DNA of 50,844 nucleotides from an uncultured beta proteobacterium (GTDB lineage Bacteria; Pseudomonadota; Gammaproteobacteria; Burkholderiales; Burkholderiaceae), in assembly GCA_903892315.1 (NCBI GenBank), contig CAITHY010000136.1, positions 1 through 50,844 of the forward strand. The letters are read 5' to 3'. Positions 22,504-30,793 of the stretch are shown here, piece after piece. How positions within the stretch are numbered: the first letter of the stretch is position 1; each line of letters starts with the position of its first letter. The notes under the pieces were generated by a model, which was not told where the DNA came from, searched no databases, and saw only the letters and a program-made list of their open reading frames with translations. The position numbers and the translations under genes are program-made.

Positions 22504-23901
22504 ATGCATATACGTACACGTTTCGCCCCAAGTCCCACGGGCTTTATCCATCTGGGAAATCTTCGCAGCGCGCTGTATCCATGGGCTTTTGCGCGCCACA
22601 ATAAAGGTGACTTCATTCTTCGCATTGAAGATACTGACCTTGAGCGCTCATCACAGGAAGCAGTAGATGTCATCATCGAGGGGATGGCATGGCTCGGCCT
22701 CGATTTAGACGAGGGTCCGATCTATCAGATGCAACGTATTGACCGATATCGTGAAGTAGTAAAACAAATGTTAGATTTAGGATTGGCTTATCCGTGTTAC
22801 ATGAGTGAAGAAGAGTTAAATAAAATCCGTGATCACCAAATGGCAAATAAAGAAAAGCCGCGCTATAACGGCTTGTGGAGGCCTGAGCCTGGTAAAACTT
22901 TGCCGCCGGTGCCAGAAGGTGTAAGCCCGGTGATTCGTTTCAAGAATCCAATTGGGGGCTCAGTGATTTGGGATGATGCTGTCAAAGGTCAAATAGAAAT
23001 TAGCAATGATGAATTAGATGACTTAGTGATTGCTAGGCCAGATGGAACACCTACCTATAACTTTTGCGTAGTAATTGATGACATGGATATGAACATCACC
23101 CACGTCATTCGTGGCGATGACCATGTCAATAACACCCCGAGACAAATCAACATCATGAAGGCCCTTGGCGGCACACCGCCTGTTTACGCTCATCTACCAA
23201 CTGTTTTGAATGACGCTGGCGAAAAAATGAGTAAGCGTAATGGTGCAATGAGTGTGAGAGATTATCAAAAAGCAGGCTACCTTCCTGAAGCAATCCTGAA
23301 TTACCTAGCAAGACTTGGCTGGTCTCATGGGGATGCTGAAATCTTCACCAAAGAACAATTTGTTGATTGGTTTGACCTAGATAGTTTGGGTCGCTCACCA
23401 GCGCAACACAATCCAGAAAAATTACTTTGGTTAAACCATCAGTACATTCAGAATGCGGATCCAGTCAATTTAGCTGCTTTGACAAAGCCATTTGCACATG
23501 CCATGGGTATCGATACAGAGATAGGACCAGACTTTGTTCAAGTAGTTGGCTTATTAAAAGATCGCGCGAATACTCTGATTGAAATTGCCGAGGGAGCAAA
23601 GTTGTTTTATTTGCCGCCACCCAATTTAAGTGCCGATCAAATTAAAGAAAATATTGCTGAAGCGGTTATTCCTGCGCTGAAAGATTTGGTCGACGCCATT
23701 GCATCTACAGAGCCGACCAAGGAAGCTTATGCGACCGTTTTTAAGCAGGTACTGGCAAAGCATCAAATGAAAATGCCAGCCTTAGCAATGCCTGTGAGAT
23801 ACGCATTATTTGCCACTACGCAGACTCCAGCCATAGATTCTGTATTGGTAGTTTTGGGCAAGGAAGAGGCTATCAAAAGGCTCTCCAAGGTTATCCAGTA
23901 G
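22504..23901 (+). CDS. gltX: Glutamyl-tRNA synthetase
   Basis: Charges tRNA-Glu. The 465-residue class I enzyme has the HIGH-type motif in [14 protein letters not shown] and the KMSKR-type motif EKMSKRNGA. The C-terminal helical anticodon-binding region ends near [10 protein letters not shown] start at MHIRTRF because other GluRS proteins begin a few residues before [10 protein letters not shown]; an ATG three codons upstream is possible. A tRNA-Glu gene lies about 190 nt downstream, a neat but possibly chance neighbour. Confidence 0.97.
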   Translation: MHIRTRFAPSPTGFIHLGNLRSALYPWAFARHNKGDFILRIEDTDLERSSQEAVDVIIEGMAWLGLDLDEGPIYQMQRIDRYREVVKQMLDLGLAYPCYMSEEELNKIRDHQMANKEKPRYNGLWRPEPGKTLPPVPEGVSPVIRFKNPIGGSVIWDDAVKGQIEISNDELDDLVIARPDGTPTYNFCVVIDDMDMNITHVIRGDDHVNNTPRQINIMKALGGTPPVYAHLPTVLNDAGEKMSKRNGAMSVRDYQKAGYLPEAILNYLARLGWSHGDAEIFTKEQFVDWFDLDSLGRSPAQHNPEKLLWLNHQYIQNADPVNLAALTKPFAHAMGIDTEIGPDFVQVVGLLKDRANTLIEIAEGAKLFYLPPPNLSADQIKENIAEAVIPALKDLVDAIASTEPTKEAYATVFKQVLAKHQMKMPALAMPVRYALFATTQTPAIDSVLVVLGKEEAIKRLSKVIQ

Positions 23902-23906
23902 AGAAT

Positions 23907-23936
23907 TTGCGCATCCGCACAAAAATAGGATAAAAT
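23907..23936 (+). promoter_or_regulatory. Sigma-70 promoter of the tRNA-Ala-Glu-Asp operon
   Basis: TTGCGC and TAAAAT are separated by 18 nt, ending about 43 nt before the tRNA-Ala. A GC-rich region is absent just after the -10 (TCTTGGATT), so stringent control is not obvious. Confidence 0.6.
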
Positions 23937-23979
23937 CTTGGATTGTTTTGAATGTCTTGTAGTTTTATTGCGAGATTTA

Positions 23980-24055
<76 letters not shown>

Positions 24056-24087
24056 AGCATTTAAAATAGTGGTAAGTTGTAGTCCAG

Positions 24088-24163
24088 GTCCCCATCGTCT
24101 AGAGGCCTAGGACATCACCCTTTCACGGTGAGTACGGGGGTTCGAATCCCCCTGGGGACGCCA
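24088..24163 (+). tRNA. tRNA-Glu (anticodon UUC)
   Basis: Acceptor GTCCCCA/TGGGGAC, anticodon loop CTTTCAC giving UUC, T-arm GGGGGTTCGAATCCCCC and an encoded GCCA end. Second tRNA of the operon. Confidence 0.96.
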
Positions 24164-24216
24164 GATTCTTCTGGTAGATGTAAAGATGTATGATGTTGCG
24201 TTACTCGATGTATTTT

Positions 24217-24293
24217 GGAGCGGTAGTTCAGTTGGTTAGAATATCGGCCTGTCACGCCGAGGGTCGCGGGTTCGAGTCCCGTCCGTTCCGCCA
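24217..24293 (+). tRNA. tRNA-Asp (anticodon GUC)
   Basis: Acceptor GGAGCGG/CCGTTCC with one G-U pair, anticodon loop CTGTCAC giving GUC, T-arm GCGGGTTCGAGTCCCGT and encoded GCCA. Last tRNA of the operon. Confidence 0.96.
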
Positions 24294-24301
24294 AGACAAT
24301 T

Positions 24302-24328
24302 AAAAGCCCCCTTAACCGGGGGCTTTTT
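24302..24328. terminator. Terminator after tRNA-Asp, probably bidirectional
   Basis: GCCCCC, a TTAACC loop and GGGGGC, with an A-run on the left and five T on the right. It ends the tRNA operon and can also end the convergent alanine-rich gene at 24376. Confidence 0.9.
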
Positions 24329-24375
24329 CTATTTGAATAAAGTTACTTTTTGTTTTTTACCTGCTAAGCAATTAC

Positions 24376-24960
24376 TTATTTAGAGGTGGTAGGTGCAGGC
24401 GTAATGTAATTCGCGTTTAAATCAGTAGGCCCACCAAAATTAGCACCAGCTCCCACAGAGCTATTGATATTCCCCGAAGGATAAGTAGGGTTAAATTGCA
24501 TTGTTTTTGATGTTAGGTTGGTGGATGGATTAGAGATACTACTGGCGCTAGTACTACTGCTAGTGTTGTTGGCGGGGTTGGATTGTGTAGAGGCCTTCGC
24601 ACTGTCTGTGGTGCTGGTAGCAGGCTTTACAGTTGCGGTGCTGGTAGCGCTCACCGCACTAGTTGTGTTTGTGGCAGTAGTAGTTTTAGCTGCTACGCTA
24701 GTTGCTGCAGACTGCTGCACTGTAGATGTCTGGGCTGCAATAGTTTTTTGTGCTGTAACTGAAGTGGTAGCTTTTTGTGCAGCAGCGGCAGCAGCGGCTT
24801 TTTGTGCAGCAGCGGCAGCAGCGGCTTTTTGTGCAGCAGCGGCAGCATTTTGTGCAGCAATATCAGCAGTGGTTGCACTTGTTGCTGCAGCGGCAATAAT
24901 AGGGGGCTGCATCCACAGGAATCCGGCAATTATGTATATGAATAATTTGCAATATTTCAT
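24376..24960 (-). CDS. Secreted alanine-rich low-complexity protein
   Basis: Function not recognised. The 194 residues start with a signal peptide (about 1-24, cut near IIAAAA). Then comes an Ala/Gln/Lys region (about 30-70) with nine-residue repeats ending in QK, a Ser/Thr/Ala-rich stretch (about 70-150), and a Gly/Asn/Pro-rich tail. The repeats are encoded by a 27-bp tandem repeat. AAGG lies 6-9 nt before the ATG and overlaps the end of the upstream tolC-like gene, so the two are cotranscribed. An extended surface or periplasmic linker is possible. Its partner is most likely the TolC-family protein. Confidence 0.72.
   Translation of the reverse strand: MKYCKLFIYIIAGFLWMQPPIIAAAATSATTADIAAQNAAAAAQKAAAAAAAQKAAAAAAAQKATTSVTAQKTIAAQTSTVQQSAATSVAAKTTTATNTTSAVSATSTATVKPATSTTDSAKASTQSNPANNTSSSTSASSISNPSTNLTSKTMQFNPTYPSGNINSSVGAGANFGGPTDLNANYITPAPTTSK
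24771..24846. repeat. 27-bp in-frame tandem repeat in the alanine-rich gene
   Basis: The unit begins CTTTTTGTGCAGCAGC and occurs from 24771 and 24798, with a third partial copy from 24825. It encodes nine residues (seven Ala, then Gln-Lys). Changes in copy number would keep the reading frame. Confidence 0.85.
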
Positions 24961-24967
24961 AGCTACC

Positions 24968-26197
24968 TTAATTCAGGTTGGGGACATCAAAATGACCGCT
25001 AAGACGTTTTAAAAGTATAAGCGTTTTAGCATGTACTGTGCGAGCATCAAAAAGCTCATATTCCGCCTCCCTGAGCTGCAATACAGACTGAATGCTGGCT
25101 TTCTTGAGGTTTTTTGCAACGCTATAGGCGGTATTAGCCCTCTCTAGACGTTCTTTAGCCGCTTCATATTGCAGGTAAGTTTGATTAATCTCAGTAATCA
25201 CCCTGGTTTTAGTAGCTACTAAGTTGACCTCTTGCTCTGCAATCGAATTAGATCCGGAGATAACGTCCGAGTCGATCATGAATCCATTGCCTATGGGTAT
25301 TGACAATAAAAAACTAAATGATTTTTGTGCTCCATAATCAAGCCCTCCTGTGGAGTAAGAGGGCGTTTCAGTATAGTAAATGCCTGGCATTAAATCGATT
25401 CCTTTACTTGCCCTAATGGCCTCTAAATTAGCGGTGGCGGAATCAATCGATGCCTTTCCTTGATGAATATCAGTCCTTTTTTCTAATCCCTCAGAGACCA
25501 GTGTTTTCACATTAAAATTTTCTGGCGGCATATTGAGTGTTCCTACTGGTAATGGCAGATCTTTCTCAGTATTGCCAATAAAGCTCAACAAGGTGTATGA
25601 ATAATATTTAAGGTCATTAGCAAGAACGCCCTGAGCAGCCAGGAATTCCCCTCTATTTCTTATAGCTTCGTCGGTTGAAAAGGGTTTGAGGTGATCTATT
25701 GCAGCTTGATAAGACTGCCACAGTAATTTAGCGCGTAAGGCGTCTATATAAGCAAAAATAGCCTGAGTTTCCACTGACTTACTTTCGGTCAATGCTTCAG
25801 CCATTTGTCGGTTCAGATCAGCTTGGGCTTGGACTTGCCTTGCGGAGCGTTTACCCCAACCCTCAACTGTAATAGATGCTCCATAGGTATTTGATGAAGG
25901 ATTGGTGTACCCAACATATGGTGTTTGGGTGTACATACTTCCCCGTACATATGTCAAAACTGGGCTTAAGTTAGGTCGGCCGGCTTGTTTTGCGACAGAG
26001 GCAGCAGAATCAGAACCCAGTTTTTTTATCTTGATGGTTGGATTATCTAGATTTACTTCACCAATGTAAGCAGATAGAGCTATTGGTCGGAATTCGGTAT
26101 CGCTGGAATGAAAGGAGGGAAGTGTTTGTCCCCCACATAAAGAGCTGTAGAGCGAAGCTAGAAAAATAGGTGTAGATAATTTTGAGAATAATTTCAT
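24968..26197 (-). CDS. TolC-family outer membrane efflux protein
   Basis: Outer-membrane channel of the OEP/TolC family, which connects to inner-membrane exporters. The 409 residues include a signal peptide (about 1-23) and two related halves rich in helices: FAYIDALRAKLLWQSYQAAIDHL in the first, TRVITEINQTYLQYEAAKERLERANTAY in the second. The family usually has 420-480 residues, so this is slightly short. It starts 3 nt after the hydrolase gene and runs into the alanine-rich gene. No membrane fusion protein or pump is next to it, so its transport partner is encoded elsewhere. Confidence 0.85.
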   Translation of the reverse strand: MKLFSKLSTPIFLASLYSSLCGGQTLPSFHSSDTEFRPIALSAYIGEVNLDNPTIKIKKLGSDSAASVAKQAGRPNLSPVLTYVRGSMYTQTPYVGYTNPSSNTYGASITVEGWGKRSARQVQAQADLNRQMAEALTESKSVETQAIFAYIDALRAKLLWQSYQAAIDHLKPFSTDEAIRNRGEFLAAQGVLANDLKYYSYTLLSFIGNTEKDLPLPVGTLNMPPENFNVKTLVSEGLEKRTDIHQGKASIDSATANLEAIRASKGIDLMPGIYYTETPSYSTGGLDYGAQKSFSFLLSIPIGNGFMIDSDVISGSNSIAEQEVNLVATKTRVITEINQTYLQYEAAKERLERANTAYSVAKNLKKASIQSVLQLREAEYELFDARTVHAKTLILLKRLSGHFDVPNLN

Positions 26198-26200
26198 TGA

Positions 26201-27079
26201 TTAACTCTCATTGCGGTTGCGAATGATCAAGCTAGGCGTATTGAGAGTTGTCTCTCTTGAGATTTCCTTTTTCTTGATGGATTCCACTATAAAGCTAATG
26301 GTTTCATTAGCAACAATCTCGCGCTCATTGTCAACTGTGATCATGTGATATGAGTTTCCCAGCCAAATCGTACGCCTAGTCTCGGATGCAATGGATTCCA
26401 GAATCAAATCAGGATTCTTGGGGGAGGCAGTTTCATCATCGATTGCATGAATAATCAAAATATCCGAACCAATGGACGGGAGATCTTTTTTGGTATCTTT
26501 GATTAGCTCTAACGACTCAAATAAATGCCTTGCAGGCAAATGAGCCGCTCCAAGTTCGCTGACGCTGTTATCCGCTACGGCCTTTTGTATACGTTTTCGC
26601 ATTTCTAAGTTTTTAACGCCAAAAGGGGGCGTTTCTTTAAAGTGCCAACTACGAAATCCAATCAGATAAATAAACTTAAGAAGTGGGTGGTACCAAGGAA
26701 CAGACCACCCATCAAAAATCAATACCGGCGAGAGAATGCTCAAACTTTGAATACTTGGGATGCGCGCTGCAACAGCCAAGGATAGAGTGGCGCCCATACT
26801 CAACCCTACAAGCGATACTGATGAATGAGTTTCCATTAAATCATTAACAAGCTGTTCTACATCATCGATCCAATCTTTATAAGACGTAATGCCGGTATGT
26901 GCTGTGTAACCCTTCACTCGGGGAAGGGCAAAACTGAATCCAGATTGCTTCAATAATCTAGGAATAACGCCCATCTCTAGCTCGGACCCGCACAACCCAG
27001 GTAGCAGAACAACAGCATGACCATTATTTCCTTGGTGAAAAAGAAGGCAGCGGTCTGGATTATGGAATTGATCAGTCAT
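26201..27079 (-). CDS. Alpha/beta hydrolase, carboxylesterase or monoglyceride-lipase type
   Basis: Cytoplasmic serine hydrolase; no signal peptide is visible. Nucleophile S94 is in GLSMG, an acid lies in IIHAIDDETAS and the histidine is in NSYHMITVDNE, an arrangement typical of Est30-like carboxylesterases. The N-terminal LLPGLCGSE forms the oxyanion region. A 292-residue length is normal, and the Lys/Glu-rich C-terminal tail is extra. It is the first gene of an operon with the TolC-like and alanine-rich proteins. Substrate unknown. Confidence 0.85.
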   Translation of the reverse strand: MTDQFHNPDRCLLFHQGNNGHAVVLLPGLCGSELEMGVIPRLLKQSGFSFALPRVKGYTAHTGITSYKDWIDDVEQLVNDLMETHSSVSLVGLSMGATLSLAVAARIPSIQSLSILSPVLIFDGWSVPWYHPLLKFIYLIGFRSWHFKETPPFGVKNLEMRKRIQKAVADNSVSELGAAHLPARHLFESLELIKDTKKDLPSIGSDILIIHAIDDETASPKNPDLILESIASETRRTIWLGNSYHMITVDNEREIVANETISFIVESIKKKEISRETTLNTPSLIIRNRNES

Positions 27080-27110
27080 CAGGCGTTGTTTTGTTTTAAT
27101 TAATTACTGA

Positions 27111-27116
27111 TATATT
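27111..27116 (+). promoter_or_regulatory. -10 element abutting the DUF4118 gene
   Basis: TATATT ends 7 nt before the ATG at 27124. A TTGTTT at 27086-27091 lies 19 nt further upstream, somewhat far for a -35. No Shine-Dalgarno sequence is present. Confidence 0.42.
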
Positions 27117-27123
27117 ATTAACC

Positions 27124-27585
27124 ATGAAAATTAATAACGCTAAGCGCTGGGCAAAGCCCGGGTTTGAAGGTTATTTTGCAGCCTTTTTCGGAGTTTGTAT
27201 TGCTTTTGCAATTAGGTATACCCTGCATCCCTTTTTGCAGGCTAATTTACCCATGACCTTTTTTATACTTAACACTATTGTCATTGCGCTATTTTATGGT
27301 TATCTCCCTAGCGTTATAACAATTCTCATCTCTATCCCGCTAGCGTTCTTTTTCTTTGTACCGCCATTTGATTCCTTTGACATTCCAACTGCCCAGGATT
27401 CTTTTGTATTTGCCTCCTATATTCTTATCGCCTTTATTGCAGTAGGCGTCGTTGAGTGGCTACAAAGAGAGCGCTATAAGGCCATGCTTATCTACAGGGT
27501 AAGTAATAGTAATTTTCAAATGCTGAGTCAAGCTAGTGCCCACTTCAAGAAAGAACGCGATTCTAGCCAAAAACCTTCTTTTTAA
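27124..27585 (+). CDS. DUF4118 membrane protein (KdpD-like transmembrane module)
   Basis: The 153-residue protein has three to four hydrophobic segments (about 18-34, 44-60, 62-80 and 96-112). Its pattern matches the DUF4118 membrane module of KdpD-type sensor kinases: NTIVIALFYGYLPSVITILISIPLAFFFFVPP. It then stops after a short charged helix ending near KKERDSSQ, where kinases would carry the DHp and ATPase domains. No kinase or regulator gene is adjacent. It could be a truncated sensor remnant or a free membrane module. Confidence 0.75.
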   Translation: MKINNAKRWAKPGFEGYFAAFFGVCIAFAIRYTLHPFLQANLPMTFFILNTIVIALFYGYLPSVITILISIPLAFFFFVPPFDSFDIPTAQDSFVFASYILIAFIAVGVVEWLQRERYKAMLIYRVSNSNFQMLSQASAHFKKERDSSQKPSF

Positions 27586-27637
27586 CCTTGTTTAAAGGGG
27601 GTAAATATAGACTAAACGCAAGAAACGTCATTTGTGC

Positions 27638-27643
27638 CATAAT
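27638..27643 (+). promoter_or_regulatory. -10-like element before the small secreted proline-rich gene
   Basis: CATAAT ends 9 nt before the ATG at 27653 and lies within the short palindrome GCCATAATGGC. No Shine-Dalgarno sequence is present. Moderate evidence only. Confidence 0.35.
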
Positions 27644-27652
27644 GGCGCTCGA

Positions 27653-27883
27653 ATGTACTTTAGATTACTAATTTCTCTTATTGGCCTTTGTCTATCTTTC
27701 ACTGCATCTAGTGCAGGGTTAGGCTTTGATCCCTTTCAGAAGCCAATATCTCCAACATCTCCAGGCGGCTTAAACCAGAAGCCGGCCCCTGTATCTGCAC
27801 CAGCGCCAAATCATCAACCCAGCAAACAGCCTGCCCCTGTTTTGGCCCCTACAGCAAAACCCGAAAAACAATCTATTAAATAG
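27653..27883 (+). CDS. Small secreted proline-rich protein
   Basis: Function not recognised. The 76 residues start with a signal peptide (about 1-20, ending TASSAGLG). A proline-, alanine- and lysine-rich segment without predicted structure follows (PAPVSAPAPNHQPSKQPAPV). I chose the ATG because the signal peptide begins there; an in-frame TTG at 27632 is the alternative. Signal peptide plus low complexity argues for a real exported protein, but a gene this short without homologues I recognise stays tentative. Confidence 0.5.
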   Translation: MYFRLLISLIGLCLSFTASSAGLGFDPFQKPISPTSPGGLNQKPAPVSAPAPNHQPSKQPAPVLAPTAKPEKQSIK

Positions 27884-27940
27884 TCTTGTACCTCAATCAT
27901 TTTTTTATTGATATGAGGCACAGCCTTTCAAGGAATAGAA

Positions 27941-28549
27941 CTACTTTTTCATCGGGGTTGTGATTGATGCAGCCATTGCGTCAAAATAAATCACTTTAAC
28001 TTGCTCTCCCACGTTGATGTCTGCCAGTAGATCTGGGTTCTTAACGGTTACGGTGGTGATCTTTCCACTGGGTCCCTTAACGGATACTAGTTTTTTCTCG
28101 CGATTCACTTCAACAATATCAGCAATGATGGTTGTTTTATTGGTGATTGTTTCTGACGGCTTTTCGTCAGCCTTAGATTTAGTTACCGTATTGGTCTCAA
28201 CTTTGGAGCGAACACCATTACTTTTAGTCTTAATTAATTCAATGGCTACAGCGAGTTCGTAATTTACGCTCACTCGATCACCTTTTTTAATTTGCCCAAA
28301 GTTGGTGATATCTGGGCCAGCAACAAATTTAGATTCACCATCCTTGTTTTTAAAAGTAATAGTGCGAGTTTTCTTGTCAATCTTGACTACTTCACCTTCA
28401 TATAGCTGATAGCGGTTATCGGTTAAGGCAGCATCGACCACTGTGGGCTTGACTGTGCTTGATGCTGGCATAGATTGAGCCAGGGCCGCAGAAGATCCAA
28501 CTAAAAGGGTCGCAATGACTAAGGCAATCGGGGCGTATTTAGTATTCAT
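27941..28549 (-). CDS. Periplasmic protein with two related beta-rich repeats
   Basis: Function not recognised. The 202 residues have a clear signal peptide (about 1-24, ending ALAQ). Two similar segments follow. The first is YEGEVVKIDKKTRTITFKN then QIKKGDRVSVNYELAVAIEL; the second is IADIVEVNREKKLVSVKGP then DINVGEQVKVIYFDAMAASI. This is an internal duplication of a small beta fold, like that seen in DUF5666-type proteins. A Lys/Thr-rich linker joins them. GAGGAAA lies before the ATG. A single-gene unit is likely. Confidence 0.75.
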   Translation of the reverse strand: MNTKYAPIALVIATLLVGSSAALAQSMPASSTVKPTVVDAALTDNRYQLYEGEVVKIDKKTRTITFKNKDGESKFVAGPDITNFGQIKKGDRVSVNYELAVAIELIKTKSNGVRSKVETNTVTKSKADEKPSETITNKTTIIADIVEVNREKKLVSVKGPSGKITTVTVKNPDLLADINVGEQVKVIYFDAMAASITTPMKK

Positions 28550-28711
28550 TCATTTCCTCGTATATAAAAGGTGCTAATTTCAATCTTAGCCCATTTTCTA
28601 GGCTAAATTGATTCATTAGGGGAGATATTCAATAGCGAGGCTTAAATGATTATCTTTTGTTAAGATCTCAGATCATATCGTTCTGCCTTATTTCGACCAC
28701 AGGGAATTTAA

Positions 28712-29515
28712 ATGCCACAGTTTGCCGCCAACCTCACCATGCTATTTAATGAAGTACCGTTTATGGAGCGGTTTGAAAAAGTAGCGAATTCTGGATTTCA
28801 GGCCGTTGAATTTCTCTTTCCCTATGCCTTCCCTGCTGATGGTATTAAGCAAAAGCTAGAGCAATTTAAACTCAAGCTAGTACTTCACAATTTGCCCGCT
28901 GGTGATTGGGATGCTGGAGAGCGGGGCATTGCCTGCTTGCCAGATCGCGTTGTGGAATTTCGGGATGGCGTTGCTAAAGCAATTGAGTATGCAAAAGTAC
29001 TGGATGTTAAACAGATAAATTGTTTGGCCGGAAAAATTCCCACTGGGGCAGATTCAGATTTATTGAAAAAAACATTTATTTCAAACTTGACTTATGCGGC
29101 GGCTGCCTTAAAAAATGCCGGCATCAAGTTGCTAATAGAGCCAATTAATACATTCGATATTCCAGGATTTTATTTATCTAAAACGCAGCAGGCTTTAGAC
29201 ATTCTGAATGAAGTAGGTTCGGATAACTTATTTATTCAATATGACATTTATCACGCCCAACGTATGGAAGGCGAGCTTTGCAAAACCATAGAAGCCAATT
29301 TTTCTAAAATTGCCCATATTCAATTAGCAGATAACCCGGGCAGAAATGAGCCCGGTACAGGCGAGATTAATTACCCGCATCTTTTTCAGTTCATCGATAG
29401 CATTGGTTATCAAGGCTGGATTGGTTGCGAATACAAGCCAGCATCCAATACTGAGGCAGGATTGGGTTGGATTAAAAATCTCAACATCATTGGGCAAAAG
29501 GCATCAGCTAATTAG
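28712..29515 (+). CDS. hyi: Hydroxypyruvate isomerase (Hyi/OtnI family)
   Basis: Interconverts hydroxypyruvate and tartronate semialdehyde in glyoxylate and glycerate metabolism; some relatives act on other 2-oxo sugars. The 267-residue TIM-barrel protein has family motifs NLTMLFNEVPFMERF, VEFLFPYAF, LHNLPAGDWDAGERGIAC, the metal ligands in IEPINTFDIPGF and QYDIYHAQRMEGE, and GEINYPHLF. AGGGAATTT precedes the ATG. It abuts the YqiA-like gene. No glyoxylate carboligase or glycerate kinase is adjacent in this window. Confidence 0.9.
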   Translation: MPQFAANLTMLFNEVPFMERFEKVANSGFQAVEFLFPYAFPADGIKQKLEQFKLKLVLHNLPAGDWDAGERGIACLPDRVVEFRDGVAKAIEYAKVLDVKQINCLAGKIPTGADSDLLKKTFISNLTYAAAALKNAGIKLLIEPINTFDIPGFYLSKTQQALDILNEVGSDNLFIQYDIYHAQRMEGELCKTIEANFSKIAHIQLADNPGRNEPGTGEINYPHLFQFIDSIGYQGWIGCEYKPASNTEAGLGWIKNLNIIGQKASAN

Positions 29516-30100
29516 ATGCCATCAACTTTAGTAGTTTATTTGCATGGTTTTCGCTCCTCACCTAGATCAAGTAAAGCGGTCTTAACCGAGGGGGCGGTAA
29601 AAGCGCTTTCCACTCTTGCTAATCCAATTGAGTGGTATTGCCCTCAGTTGCTGGCATCTCCTAAAGATAGTATGGATATGGTGATTCATTACATCGAAGC
29701 ATCAACACATGATCGCCTGGTGGTCATCGGATCTTCTTTAGGTGGCTATTACGCTAATTATTTAGCTGAGATGTTTTCTTGTAAGGCCGTAGCCCTTAAT
29801 CCGGCGGTTAGAGCACCAAAAGAGTTGGCGCCGCATGTTGGAATGCTTACCTCATACGATACTAACGAACCCTATGATTTCCGTCCGGAATATATTGATG
29901 AGCTTAAGGCGTTGCAGGTCCAAACCATCAGTAATCCATCACGCTATTTTTTAATGGCAGCAAAAGGTGATGAGCTCTTAGATTGGCAAGAAATGGTTGA
30001 TTTCTATCAGGGCGCCGAACAGTTGGTACTTGATGGGGGCAACCATGGCATTTCAGATTACTCAGACCATTTGCCCAAAGTCCTCAATTTCATTACTTAA
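29516..30100 (+). CDS. YqiA/YcfP-family alpha/beta-fold esterase
   Basis: Small serine hydrolase of the UPF0227/YqiA group. The 194 residues show LHGFRSSPRSSKA at the oxyanion loop, nucleophile S74 in GSSLGGYYA, a likely acid in AAKGDELLDW and the histidine in DGGNHGISDY. Length is typical. Its ATG directly follows the hyi TAG with no gap and no separate Shine-Dalgarno, suggesting coupling with hyi. Substrate unknown; related proteins act on short acyl esters. Confidence 0.87.
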   Translation: MPSTLVVYLHGFRSSPRSSKAVLTEGAVKALSTLANPIEWYCPQLLASPKDSMDMVIHYIEASTHDRLVVIGSSLGGYYANYLAEMFSCKAVALNPAVRAPKELAPHVGMLTSYDTNEPYDFRPEYIDELKALQVQTISNPSRYFLMAAKGDELLDWQEMVDFYQGAEQLVLDGGNHGISDYSDHLPKVLNFIT

Positions 30101-30107
30101 TTGCGGA

Positions 30108-30136
30108 TTGATTGCCGCTCGCTTCTTCTGTAAGAT
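30108..30136 (+). promoter_or_regulatory. Sigma-70 promoter of the HNH gene
   Basis: TTGATT and TAAGAT are separated by exactly 17 nt. The -10 ends 47 nt before the GTG start, which itself has a strong AAAGGAGAG. Confidence 0.6.
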
Positions 30137-30183
30137 GATCTAAACGACTGCCGCTCATTTGCGCTGTCTAAAAAGGAGAGTTT

Positions 30184-30753
30184 GTGCTGAGCATCTTAAA
30201 ATTAGACGCAGGTGGAATTCCCCAGGGTTGGGTTAATGCAGAAGAGGCCACCAAGCAGTACGCCGATAGTAGCGTTTTGTGGACATTAGGCGACCCCATT
30301 TTCCAAATGCGTGGTGGCATCTCAAGAGTCACTGGTAAACAATCCATTATCGAGCTGCACTCCATTATTGCCGTTAGGGGAAGCGCCAAGATTAATCTGT
30401 TTGATGTAGTGCCTGTAATTACAAAACACAAACTCTTCAAGCGTGATCGGGGTCTATGCGCATATTGTGGAGATGCAATTTATGAAAACCAAGCAGAAGC
30501 AGAGCACATCATCCCCAGCAGTCGTGGCGGAAAATACAGCTGGATGAATTTAGTCATCTCTTGTAGACCTTGCAACCAACGCAAAGGCAATCGAACACCA
30601 GAGCAGGCTGGCATGTCCCTCTTGTATACGCCATATTTACCTAGCCTTTATGAAGATATGATTCTAAAAGGCCGTAATATCTTGGCGGACCAAATGGACT
30701 TCCTTGCGGCTAATCTTCCTAAAAATAGTCGCCTTTTAGAAAGTCTGCTCTGA
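30184..30753 (+). CDS. HNH endonuclease family protein (GTG start)
   Basis: The 189-residue protein has an N-terminal domain (LKLDAGGIPQGWVNAEEA, ISRVTGKQS) typical of a widespread betaproteobacterial HNH family. A C-terminal HNH module follows: CAYCG, AEHIIPSSRGGK, WMNLVISCRPCNQRKGNR, with four cysteines for zinc and the catalytic His. GTG at 30184 is preceded by an excellent AAAGGAGAG. It is not next to restriction, phage or toxin genes, so a housekeeping nucleic-acid role is more likely than defence. Exact target unknown. Confidence 0.88.
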   Translation: MLSILKLDAGGIPQGWVNAEEATKQYADSSVLWTLGDPIFQMRGGISRVTGKQSIIELHSIIAVRGSAKINLFDVVPVITKHKLFKRDRGLCAYCGDAIYENQAEAEHIIPSSRGGKYSWMNLVISCRPCNQRKGNRTPEQAGMSLLYTPYLPSLYEDMILKGRNILADQMDFLAANLPKNSRLLESLL

Positions 30754-30793
30754 GTCTGAGAGTAGGGCGGTCTAATTTTTTCATCTTCCCAAG

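Noticed and set aside
24771..24846. Repeats considered as a CRISPR array
   Set aside because: The units are directly adjacent with no unique spacers and translate to an amino acid repeat within a coding frame.
24518..25012. Long open frame on the plus strand with a Val/Ala/Leu-rich product
   Set aside because: It is exactly opposite the alanine-rich gene. Repetitive GCA/GCC codons read backward give Cys/Ala/Val strings; there is no ribosome site, and the minus-strand frame has a signal peptide and operon context.
27891..27922. Imperfect hairpin CCTCAATCA/TGATATGAGG after the proline-rich gene
   Set aside because: The T-run lies in the loop, not after the stem, and the stem has a bulge, so it is not a convincing terminator.
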